Assembly: GCA_037501455.1 (NCBI GenBank)
Contig: CM074856.1
Span: forward strand, 23,333,001 to 23,397,000
DNA: 64,000 bases
Source of the DNA: Lantana camara
Taxonomy: Eukaryota > Streptophyta > Magnoliopsida > Lamiales > Verbenaceae
Reading direction: 5' to 3'
Position numbers and translations under genes: made by a program
Shown: one piece after another, positions 25,901 through 36,092 of the stretch
How positions within the stretch are numbered: the stretch's first letter is position 1
Layout: each line of letters starts with the position of its first letter
The notes under the pieces: model-generated
Told to the model about the DNA's origin: nothing
Database searches by the model: none
What the model saw: only the letters and a program-made list of their open reading frames with translations

Positions 25901-28412
25901 CAGGTATTAACCGCCGGTTCTCAAGAAATCGCCTTCCCCTCGACCTCCCGAGGATGAGTAAAATTCTCTACATAATTGGAGTCGTGTTGATGGGAGAGCT
26001 CGGAGACCCCACGGCCGACCTGAGATCACATACCACTTCTCCGGGGCCATTTCATAATTCATAAGTCATAATTTTCGAAATTTCATAATTTTTTCGACTT
26101 ATATTTCAAAGTCAAAATCTCGCTAGTTTGAAAGTCACACACACCAACCCTTTTCAAAACAAACGAATGAAAATATATCTTACGTATATATAAAACATTT
26201 TTCAATTGATTCCATAACAAAAGGGCCAATTTCCACAAAATACGTACCCAACACATATCTAATTACATATATATACGTAGTCGCATGCGGGCTTAAAATT
26301 CAGGTAGGGTTGTAGGTCATATTAACTAAAAACAAGAAAGCCTCACCTTGTCGACCACACCGGATGCGACGAACCAAAACACTTCTAAAACATCTCCTAG
26401 TCACCCACGGAATGAACCTAAGGACAAACAAACAACAAAACACAACCTTAGACTCAAAATGAACCACTTAAACGATCAGCATATGCATATGAATGCAAAT
26501 GATGCATAAGAAATACAATGAGATGTCATTTAACGCATGCAAATTCATACTTAGTTATAAGTCTCATACATCACGTTAAACGAATTTATAAATTTCATAC
26601 AACACGCTTAACACGTTATATAACAAGTTAATAATGCATGCATATCATAAAAGGATCAAGAAAATACCATGCAAAGCAAATAAAAGTTACATTGCTTCAT
26701 GCGTGGATGTTGAGAAGCATAAATTACACATTAGGTCATATGTCAAGTATAAAACATCGAAAATCACACCATAAATTCGCAAAGAGGCACGTAACAAATA
26801 ATTCATAAAGTTAACAATTCATATTCATCATGTAAGAAGCAAGGAATTATTATACAAGCCAATTAAATGGAGCATGAAGTCATACATTCACGTTAAGGTA
26901 GCATATAAGACATGTGAGTTCATAATTCAAAAACGAGCACGTAAAACAAGTTATAAATTCATAACACAAAATGTAACACGTAATATAACATATTAGCAAT
27001 GCATAAGAGGTAATGAAGGAGCAAGAAGATCAAGAAAAACACGAACGAAATGACAATCGAAAGAAAAACGCAGCAACAACTCGAAAGTTACTCCAAAAAG
27101 GGTCGCACCTGCGACCAGCCTCTCCTCCAACATCATCAGCAACTAAAACTCGAAGTTGGCCAGAATCCAGGTCGCAACCGCCTTTCCGCGACCGCGCTGT
27201 GCAGTCGTGAAGTTCATGCCAGCAGCCCCTGTTTCTCCATCTTCCAAGCAACACAACAACGATAACAAATCCAGGAAACCAAGCATCATAAAAAGGTAAC
27301 AAAAAGTAGCACATAGCAGCAGCAAATCACGCAACAACCAAGGGATGCATGAAGGGTGAATGCAAGAGATCATTTCCTTCTTCATCTTCAAGTTTCACGA
27401 AATTCATTTAATAGTGGTTTCATATATAGCAATTTATCATGAAATTTCAATCCATAATAACATAGATGAAGGCCTTAAGATCATATAATTAGCTTTAAAT
27501 CAAGAAATGGTTCAAGAATTTGCAAGAAATCATCAAATATACTCATAACTCTCACTATTCATCAAATCAGCCATAGCATGCAATTTACTCCAAGAAATTC
27601 AGAAAGAATGGACTTAAAAGAAAGAGGAGAGGGTAGAGGAAATAATTCTGGACTTTCCTTCAAATTTGAGGCGAATCGGATGAGAAACCAGCTTGCAAAG
27701 TGAAAATTGATTGGTGCTTCTCTCTGTCCCTCTATCTCGGTTTTCAGCTGCTTTTTCCCTCTCTCTTGGCTTAGAACGAAATGGAGGCTGAATTAGGTGA
27801 AATATGGGTGATTTAGGAGAGTGTGGGGCCAAGAATGGATTAAATTGGTCAAATATTGAATAAGTTATGGCAAAAATGGTAAAATATGGCAAATCTGTCA
27901 CACGAGGCGTGTTACGGGCAAAATTAAGAAGTCCAAACGGGCTTATAAAAATACAAGGTTGGGTTCCTTGGCTTCCTTTCTTCGTTTTGAGCCCGATTCT
28001 TCTGGAATTTGAATCCGAATTCCCGAGTTCAAGTTATGCCTTCCGGAATACGAGGTGCGCTAAAGCTAGTTAGGCCTTCGAATCCCTAAAATCATAAAAA
28101 TGGTCTGTGACCACCTTTAGATGAGTTCAAAAACAGATAACGGGTGCATAAACAAGTTTTTAAGACATGTATTTCATACATATCACAAAGTCACATAATT
28201 AGGAGCAAATATGGGGCATGCAGATCAAGAAAGGGATCAAACGGAGCAAAACGTTCAAGTACGTTATAAAACCTAACAAATAATACAAGTAGAGGTTCAA
28301 ATAGGCACAATAGCAATTAAATAAACATTTAAAGGCATAAATAAATAATTAAACGCGCACGTAACACTCTCGATACTGCGTACCTGTACGGCCGAACGAG
28401 CGGGATGTTACA
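22926..28412 (-). repeat. 3' LTR of the TR-GAG-like element, interrupted
   Basis: The net LTR is about 3,390 bp after removing the Copia solo LTR and one copy of its TSD. It matches 29946-33396 along its length. Compared with that copy it lacks two short GC-rich pieces near 27100 and 27180, which lie in the GGTCGC...GCGACC dyad region. Both copies contain the same 76-codon open frame (25834-26064 and 30771-31001), a by-product of LTR duplication. Confidence 0.88.
22938..25029 (+). mobile_element. Copia-type solo LTR nested in the TR-GAG-like LTR
   Basis: Starts TGTTTGGAATAGTGCCC and ends TTTTCCAACA. It is 2,092 bp, with a perfect TSD CCCCA at 22933-22937 and 25030-25034. Related to the young Copia LTR at 34133 (same start, TTCCGCTGCG near the end). 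24120-24360 has five tandem copies of an AATTAATTGGAGAATTAATT-like unit, longer than the matching region of its relatives. No internal region remains, so it is a solo LTR. Confidence 0.9.
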
Positions 28413-28440
28413 AACTCCCCTCCTTCGAAAGGACCTGTCC
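28413..28440 (-). other. Polypurine tract of the TR-GAG-like element
   Basis: On the minus strand, CCTTTCGAAGGAGGGGAGTT directly abuts the 3' LTR start TGTAACATCC. This is the expected plus-strand primer position. Confidence 0.75.
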
Positions 28441-28833
28441 TCAGGTCCTAAAGCAGGGCCTTGAACTACTCCGGAAATGAACTCAACTTCATGCTTCTGC
28501 TGCACCACTAAGCTCTCGAAGTCTCTTCGGACAACAGTGCTATAGACGCCTTCAAAAGTCCGCCGGGCAACCTCGACCCTCACAACTCACCAGCACTCTC
28601 GGGCACTCAACTCACTAACTCTCTACAAGAATAGAGTTCAAGTACAAGAAAATAACAAACGCAACAAAAACAAATAACAAGAAGTAATCAAGGAAGAGAA
28701 ACAAAATCATGCAAAGGGGATTTCCCCGAAATAAAATAAAAGATGCATGTATGAGATGCCATGAATGCCTCGTGCACCTTTCACCATGGAGGTAGTGTCG
28801 ACCTCGGCATCAAATTCTTCATCTTCACTTTCT

Positions 28834-29733
28834 TCAACTCGGACTTGACTTGATGTCTTGGAACCACGGCTCTTCGTAGGCCTCGGAATTCTTGTTCTTC
28901 AGACAACCATTCATTAAATGTCCCGATTCTCCACACTTGAAGCATCTACCGTACTTCTTCCTACAAGCCTCTTCTATAAGATTCGGACCTTGGCAATACG
29001 AACATTGGATCGATTTCGTTGGGAAAGACATTGAATCCAACTTTAGTAATCGAAGCTTTTTCTTCTTCTTGGTGTCGTCGACATCTTGAAACTCTTGAGA
29101 TTTCTCAAGTGACATGGGTCTCTTGCTTGAACCTGAATTCGACCCATGTCCCACATAAGAGATATGAGAATTCAATCGTTGGTTACCTAGTTCCATTTGA
29201 ACCGCCTTTCTAACTTCCTCGGACCATTGATGCACCAGTGAGGCTTGAAAAACTTGTTGAACATCATCCCTACGCCCTTGAATATAACTACGGACTTTAG
29301 GGCAAGCCTTGTCGGCTCCCGAACTTTCAAGTTCCGATATAAGATCATCCAACATATTCAATTCTTGTTCGAGATCCAAAAATTCTCGAAGTGTTCTAAC
29401 CATCACACTTGGGGGAATATATTTGTAGCAAAATTCCCAAATGAATTTCTCCCACGTAAATTCTTCTCCGGATTTTTCAAATTTTATTCTCATCTCTTTA
29501 AGCCACTTTGAAGCTTGGCCTCAGAGTAAACGAAAAGTGCAAATCATCTTCTCTTATGACGTCCCCGAAAGTATACCCCAAATCCACGTAACCTCGGAAA
29601 TCCATTCCTCGACCTCTACATCATTACCTCCAAAACACTTTGGTGGATCAAACTCTTTAAACTTCTTATAAACAGAGGTTACTTGTTTCTCATGTCGTTC
29701 CTTCGATGGCACATATTGGTGTTGAGACGCCAT
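28834..29733 (-). pseudogene. gag relic of the TR-GAG-like element
   Basis: One reading frame runs from the ATG at 29733 (MASQHQYVPSKERHEKQV) to 28834. It is broken by a TAA at 29554-29556 and a TGA about 30 bases further on. It would span roughly 300 residues. The middle (YKYIPPSVMVRTLREFLDLE, VRSYIQGRRDDVQQVFQASL) looks like Retrotrans_gag. Near the C-terminus is a zinc knuckle, CFKCGESGHLMNGC, preceded by a degenerate Cys cluster (CSYCQGPNLIEEAC). In this family Gag forms the particle and binds RNA. The interior ends about 420 bp later at the LTR with no protease, RT or integrase. Confidence 0.82.
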
Positions 29734-29924
29734 CCTGAGATAAAAAATAAAAATTCCAAAATATCGATGCGTGTAGGGTTTAGTACATGTTCTGGTGAAC
29801 AATTAATGCAAATAATCCAAATAATTCACATAAAAGTGAGAATGAGTTCAAACAAACACATAATCCTAAGCCGAACGACCTAGACAGACCCGACACAATG
29901 CTAGAGCTCCGGTTTTGTAACCAA

Positions 29925-29938
29925 GAGCTCTGATACAA
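29925..29938 (-). other. Primer binding site of the TR-GAG-like element
   Basis: The minus strand reads TTGTATCAGAGCTC, a one-base variant of the tRNA-iMet-complementary TGGTATCAGAGC. It lies 7 bp inside the 5' LTR and confirms minus orientation. Confidence 0.75.
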
Positions 29939-29945
29939 CTTTAGG

Positions 29946-32900
29946 TTGTAGCACCCCGGAGCGAAGAGCGCTACACCCCCCGCACCATAGCCCGACACGT
30001 GCAAAGAAATAAAAACTCCGCACACACACCAAGCTACGACGAACGAGTGACAAACAAAATCTCACCTAGGCTAGGCGGTCTAGACCCTAATTCAGAGTGC
30101 GCGAAATAAACAAATACACATGCGGAAGCACCAGGATTTCAAATACACAAACATACATGCTTTCATAATAGGAATAAAATAAATCAGATTATACATGCCA
30201 AGTCCAAACCGATCAAATTAATTCATAAAAACTTCAAAGCTCAAGAATTAAATCTTAATTTATACATAATTCCAAAATTAAGAAATAAAGACGCGAGATA
30301 TGCAAGAGACTCAACTAACGACTCGAACACTTGAAAATAAAAGACCGCCGCCTAGCTCGAACCGACAACCTGCACCTGCAACTCAAGAGATAAAAAGAGA
30401 AAAAAGAAAACAACGAGGAGGGGTCAGTCCTAAAGACTGGTGAGGGAGGCTAACACACTCACACGTACGTAATAATAGAACAGAGCATATTCAAATTTAA
30501 AAGTTCATGAACCGGGGCGTGGTTTTTGCTATCTAAAACATTTTAGCACGTGATACTAAATATAGAAAGGATTTTAGGGCCAAAAGCCTAAAATAAACCA
30601 AATTTTAGAAATTAAAAGTCAATTCCCGTTTCACGGACCACAAACATAATCAAATTCAAAGAACTCGGCGAGAACGAGTTTCTAACCAACCTAACTCCTT
30701 TCATAACATAATCGAAATCAAAACAAAGCAAAGTTCATAAACAATCCAACCTTCACCATTTGGGGATGAGATGACGTCCTCTCAACCCCGTTTTCTCGTC
30801 CTAATGTTTGAGTCGGGGGATCCTACCCGCTCCCCTACAGGTATTAACCGCCGGTTCTCAAGAAATCGCCTTCCGCTCGACCTCCCGAGGATGAGTAAAA
30901 TTCTCTACATAATTGGAGTCGTGTTGATGGGAGAGCTCGGAGACCCCACGGCCGACCTGAGATCACATACCACTTCTCCGGGGCCATTTCATAATTCATA
31001 AGTCATAATTTTAGAAATTTCATAATTTTTTCGACTTATATTTCAAAGTCAAAATCTCGCTAGTTTGAAAGTCACACACACCAACCCTTTTCAAAACAAA
31101 CGAATGAAAATATATCTTACGTATATATAAAACATTTTTCAATTGATTCCATAACAAAAGGGCCAATTTCCACAAAATACGTACCCAACACATATCTAAG
31201 TACATATATATACATAGTCGCATGCGGGCTTAAAATTCAGGTAGGGTTGTAGGTCATATTAACTAAAAACAAGAAAGCCTCACCTTGTCGACCACACCGG
31301 ATGCGACGAACCAAAACACTTCTAAAACATCTCCTCGTCACCCACGAAACGAACCTAAGGACAAACAAACAACAAAAGACAACCTTAGACTCAAATTGAA
31401 CCACTTAAACGATCAGCATATGCATATGAATGCAAATGATGCATAAGAAATACAATGAGATGTCATTTAACGCATGCAAATTCATACTTAGTTATAAGTC
31501 TCATACATCACGTTAAACGAATTTATAAATTTCATACAACACGCTTAACACGTTATATAACAAGTTAATAATGCATGCATATCATAAAAGGATCAAGAAA
31601 ATACCATGCAAAGCAAATAAAAGTTACATTGCTTCATGCGTGGATGTTGAGAAGCATAAATTACACATTAGGTCATATGTCAAGTATAAAACATCGAAAA
31701 TCACACCATAAATTCGCAAAGAGGCACGTAACAAATAATTCATAAAGTTAACAATTCATATTCATCATGTAAGAAGCAAGGAATTATTATACAAGCCAAT
31801 TAAATGGAGCATGAAGTCATACATTCACGTTAAGGTAGCATATAAGACATGTGAGTTCATAATTCAAAAACGAGCATGTAAAACAAGTTATAAATTCATA
31901 ACACAAAACATAACACGTAATATGACATATTAGTAATGCATAAAAGGTAATAAAGGAGCAAGAAGACCAAGAAAAACACGAACGAAACGACAAACGAAAC
32001 AAAAACGCAGCAACAACTCGAAAGTTACTCCAAAAAGGGCCACCCCCGCGACCAAAAACAACCCCAAACTGGTCGCACCCGCGACCAGCCTCTCCTCCAA
32101 CATCATCAGCCGTTAAAACTCGAAGTTGGCCCAAATCCAGGTCGCGGCCGCGACCAAAAGAAGCCTTGCCGCAACCGCGCCGTGCAGTCACGAAGTTCAT
32201 GCTAGCAGCCCCTGTTTCTCGATCTTCCAAGCAACACAACAACGACAGCAACTCCAGGCAACCAAGCATCAAAAAAAGGCAAGAAAAAGTAGCACATAGC
32301 AGCAGCAAATCACGCAACAACCAAGGGATGCATCAAGGATGAATGCAAGAGATCATTTCCTTCTTCATCTTCAAGTTTCACAAAATTCATTAATGGTGGT
32401 TTCATATATAGCAATTTATCACGAAATTTCAGTCCATAATAACATAGATGAAGGTCTTAAGATCATATAATTAGCTTTAAATCAAGAAATGGTTCAAGAA
32501 TTTGCAAGAAATCATCAAATACACTCATAACCCTCACTATTCATCAAGTCAGCCATAGGATGCAATATAAGCCAAGAAATTCAGCAAGATTGGACTTAAA
32601 AGAAAGAGGAGAAGGTGAAGGAAACAATTCCGAACTTACCTTTCAAATTTGAGGTGAATCAGATGAGAAACGAGCTTACAAAGTGAAAATTGAATAGTAT
32701 TTCTCTCTCTCCCTCTATCTCGGTTTTTAGCTGCTTTTTTCCTCTCTATTGGCTTGGAACAAAATAGAGGCTGAATTAGGTGAAATATGGGTGAGTTAGG
32801 AGACTGTGGGGCCAAGAATGGGTTGAATTGGTCAAATATAGAATAAGTTATGGCCAAAACGGTAAAATGTAGCCAATCTGTCAGATGAGGCGCGTTACGG

Positions 32901-33396
32901 GCAAAATTCGGAGGTCCAAACGGGCTTATAAAAATACAAGGTTGGGTTCCTTGGCTTCCTTTCTTCGTTTTGAGCCCGATGCTTCTTCTGGAATTTGAAT
33001 CCGAATTCCCGAGCTCAAGTTATGCCTTCCGGAATACGAGGTGCGCTAAAGCTAGTTAGGCCCTCAAATCCCTAAAATCATAAAAATGGTCCGTGACCAC
33101 TTCAGATGAGTTCAAAAACAGATAACGGGTGCATAAACAAGTTTTAAGACACGTATTTCATACATATCACAAAGTCACATAATTAGGAGCAAATATGGGG
33201 CATGCGGATCAAGAAAGGGATCAAACGGAGCAAAACGTTCAAGTACGTTATAAAACCTAACAAATAATACAAGTAGAGGTTCAAATAGGCACAATAGCAA
33301 TTAAATAAACATTTAAAGGCATAAATAAATAATTAAACGCGCACGTAACACTCTCGATACTACGTACCTGTACGGCCGGACGAGCGGGATGTTACA
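29946..33396 (-). repeat. 5' LTR of the TR-GAG-like element
   Basis: 3,451 bp, TGTAGCACCCC to GATGTTACA. It is the direct-repeat partner of 22926-28412. At 32040-32180 it keeps three GGTCGC(N)GCGACC dyads, two of which are shortened in the partner. No own gene is supported: open stretches here are also present in the partner only because LTRs are copies of each other. Confidence 0.88.
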
Positions 33397-33401
33397 TGAA
33401 A

Positions 33402-34132
33402 TGCATGAAATTATGAAAATGACATGATATGTGGATATGGTAATATGATTTTGCAAAGTCCAATGATCTCGGCATTCTTATATAGTAAAACATGAGAACA
33501 ACTTGAAACGAGGCATGAGAGCCTCTCGATCAAAGCCCGATGATTTCGCCATTAAGAAAAAAGATTTCACTTGAAACGAGGTATGAGAGCCTCTCGATCA
33601 AAGCCCGAAGATTTCGGCATTGAGAAAGTATATTTCGCCTCGAGTACCCGTCGAGGGGGAGTGCGAACGTCCCCTTGGGAAGAATGGTCAATGGAACTGA
33701 CCACCTTGTGAAGGAGCCAGAGTGATGTTCTGTGATTGAATAATTATAAATAAATTGTTACCTCCGGAGGAAACATGTAGTTGGAAGGAGCATGGTGAAA
33801 CTCCTTAGGAAGGGGTCTGAAGTAACCCCTTGGGAAGGTCAGTTTGAAATACCACCTTGGACTGAAAAACTATGATCTCGTTCCTACCAGCAGGCAGGAG
33901 TGTGCTAGAATACCTATCTGACAATCAAACAGGAACGTTGTCTGGTTTAGCTTCTTGATCACCTTGATAAAAGCCCACCTGACTAGCATGGCAGACATAC
34001 GAACTTACAGAGAGTATAGGGATTATACATTCATTCAAATATATCAATTAAACTGTCGTGTTCATAACTTTCAAGATATGCAGGAAATGAAATCAAAAAG
34101 AAGTTTTTGATGTATGAATGTTCAGCAACATT
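33402..34132 (+). repeat. Interior of outer Gypsy-like element (piece 2)
   Basis: Noncoding. Contains two near-repeats at 33500-33620 (CTTGAAACGAGGCATGAGAG and CTTGAAACGAGGTATGAGAG, each followed by CCTCTCGATCAAAGCCCGA). It also has a copy of the diverged GCCTGGTCC-type repeat at 33880-34000. The last five bases (34128-34132, ACATT) are the TSD of the Copia. Confidence 0.6.
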
Positions 34133-35279
34133 TGTTAGGAATAGTGCCCTAAAAGCCGATTGTATATCCGCTTTGTGCTTTTCCTTATTGTAATCACAGA
34201 CAATCTTTGAATGAAATAACGAATTGAGGCAACACTTCTTTATATGCTCTTGTTTGGTATGTGTTTACTTTAGTTGTGCATGTATGAGAACTCCCCTAAT
34301 CCTGATGACTTTAGGACTCTACCATTTAGGTGAAATGGTTCATGAAACGAGCCCTATATCACATAAGTCATGATTAGTAAATTACTCCAAGCCGATGAGT
34401 CCTACAGATAGTGGGAGTGTCAACCTGACTCCTCTAAGGCTTGCTTATGGGATCACGCCCTTAAGAAGGACCACCTTGTTTCATGAAGGTGCAAAGTGTA
34501 TAGTTGATACGTGTGTGATACATGAGGGTGCTTACTTTAATAAGTAAGTTCACTGAGGTGCCCCGTGTGAGAACATTCCTAAATGGGAAAGGAAGTTTCT
34601 ATTTCAGGAAATGGAAACTTCCAGATTAGAAAATATCTCACGGGTCATTGATGTGATTAATTGATCCTTAGACTTGAGGTTCCTTGTCACTTTATGAGTT
34701 AACTCTGTAGTCTTAGGTATAAGCTTTAAAGGGTGTCGCCTTAGACAACTAATTCAAGGCTTATGCTGGGGCTGCACAAGTGATTCATGAAAGTGAATGA
34801 GAATCAAGAAAGGACCTACACTTGCATTTGCAAGGGGATCTCTTATTGTGTAAGTCATTCATATGCCATATGGAGTCCTTGGCCAAGGCAGTAGATCAAG
34901 ACATCAAGAAAAGGGTTTCTTGGATTGAGATCAAATGGATATGAAATGCACTTAGCTTTAAGACCGGATTATTAGGGTTCTGATTATTCCCTTGTCCTAG
35001 ATCTTGGTTGAGAGGTAGTAAGTAGGAGGATTGTATCTCACATGAATCAATGACTTAAAGGTTCTGTCGAATCCGAACATTCCAATTTAGCTAGGGGTTA
35101 AACACCTGTTGCTAGACTATGGTCGTTTAATCTGTGGACTGATTAATTAATTAGTGAATTAATTAATTAGGGTCACTGCTAATTGAATTGATAACCTAGA
35201 GGGTCACACACAACAACTTGGTTACATGAGTTGAGGCTTAAAAATGATTAAACGAGTTAATCGGGCCAAGAGGGTTCCA

Positions 35280-35348
35280 CACGTGTGGCTCACGTGAGTG
35301 ACACGTGTCACTGTGACACGTGCCACTGTGACACGTGTCACACACGTG
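35280..35348. promoter_or_regulatory. Cluster of six G-boxes (CACGTG) in Copia U3
   Basis: CACGTG starts at 35280, 35291, 35302, 35317, 35332 and 35343, and again at +8045 in the 3' LTR (43325 onward). The spacings are 11, 11, 15, 15 and 11 bp. G-boxes are known binding sites for plant bZIP and bHLH factors. The cluster lies about 350-410 bp upstream of the TATA box, so an enhancer role is plausible but inferred. Confidence 0.7.
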
Positions 35349-35694
35349 TGAATAAATATATATTGTATATATATGTATTAAATAATTAAATGTGTTAATT
35401 ATTTAATAGACTTTGGTTTAATTTTGAATTAAAAAGAAAGTCTTATTTTGGAGAAAATAATCTAGTTAATTAATTATGAATTAATTAATTAGATAAAATA
35501 AGTTATTTATTTTAAATAAATAAAGTATAAAATAATCCAAAAAAATAGTTTGGATATTTTTAGCTCTCCTAAAGTTGATTTGAATTTGAATTCAAAGTCA
35601 AAGTTGGAAATTACTTGAAGATCAAGTAATAGGAGAGAGGAACCAAAACCCTTGCCTATGAGGACAAGGATTTCGGTCGCCCCTCCCCTTTCCT

Positions 35695-35702
35695 ATATAT
35701 AG
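35695..35702 (+). promoter_or_regulatory. Copia LTR TATA box
   Basis: CCTATATATAGGGG at 35693-35706 is the best TATA candidate in the LTR. It marks the likely U3/R region, with transcription starting about 30 bp downstream. Confidence 0.6.
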
Positions 35703-36078
35703 GGGAGCTTTAGAGCTAATTGACAATTCTTTTGGTTCATGTGTTGAACACCTTCCTTTCTCCAAGATCAAATAAACCCTAGGTTAAGCCTAAACACTAA
35801 CTAGAGAACTAGTATCCTTACTAGTTAGATTGTGATCAAGTTGGTGGACTTTCTCTAGAGACTTCAAGTTAGAAGTTTGAAGATTCGAGCTTTACCAAGG
35901 AGAGGGATCAAGCCGCGAGAAGAGCGTTCTTGGGTGGCTTGAAACGCTTCAAGAAAGAATAAAAGAAAAGTAAGTTTTCTATCTCTACGAATTTGGTTAC
36001 ACGATTGCGAGTCCAAGGTCCTTTTGTTGGGAAAATTTTTTAAATTCCGCTGCTTTCTGATTCGTGTTTTCCAACAAG

Positions 36079-36092
36079 TGGTATCAGAGCCA
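36079..36092 (+). other. Copia primer binding site
   Basis: TGGTATCAGAGCCA, complementary to the 3' end of initiator tRNA-Met, two bases after the 5' LTR. This is the standard Copia minus-strand primer site. Confidence 0.92.

Larger units (their letters stand above)
22926..33396 (-). mobile_element. Gag-only LTR element with 3.4-kb LTRs (TR-GAG-like)
   Basis: It begins TGTAGTACCCC and ends GATGTTACA, with TSD TGAAA at 22921-22925 and 33397-33401. Two direct repeats of about 3.4 kb flank only 1,533 bp (28413-29945). The interior holds a gag relic, a primer site and a polypurine tract, all on the minus strand, and no pol. The left LTR is interrupted by a Copia solo LTR. The structure fits the published TR-GAG idea (terminal repeats plus gag only). 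LTRs more than twice as long as the interior are unusual. Net length without the nested solo LTR is about 8.37 kb. Confidence 0.88.
34133..36076 (+). repeat. 5' LTR of the young Copia
   Basis: Begins TGTTAGGAATAGTGCCC and ends GTTTTCCAACA. Aligns to 42178-44121 at a constant offset of 8,045 with no indel. The 13 substitutions (34247 to 35088) are all transitions, and 35089-36076 appears identical in both copies. Confidence 0.96.

Noticed and set aside
25834..31001. Identical-looking 76-codon frames at 25834-26064 and 30771-31001, apparently a conserved duplicated gene
   Set aside because: Both lie at the same place in the two LTRs of one element, so similarity comes from LTR duplication rather than selection. 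They also run against the element's orientation.
25030..33396. 3.4-kb direct duplication (25.0-28.4 and 29.9-33.4 kb) as a segmental duplication
   Set aside because: The primer site, polypurine tract, gag frame and a 5-bp TSD show that it is an LTR pair.
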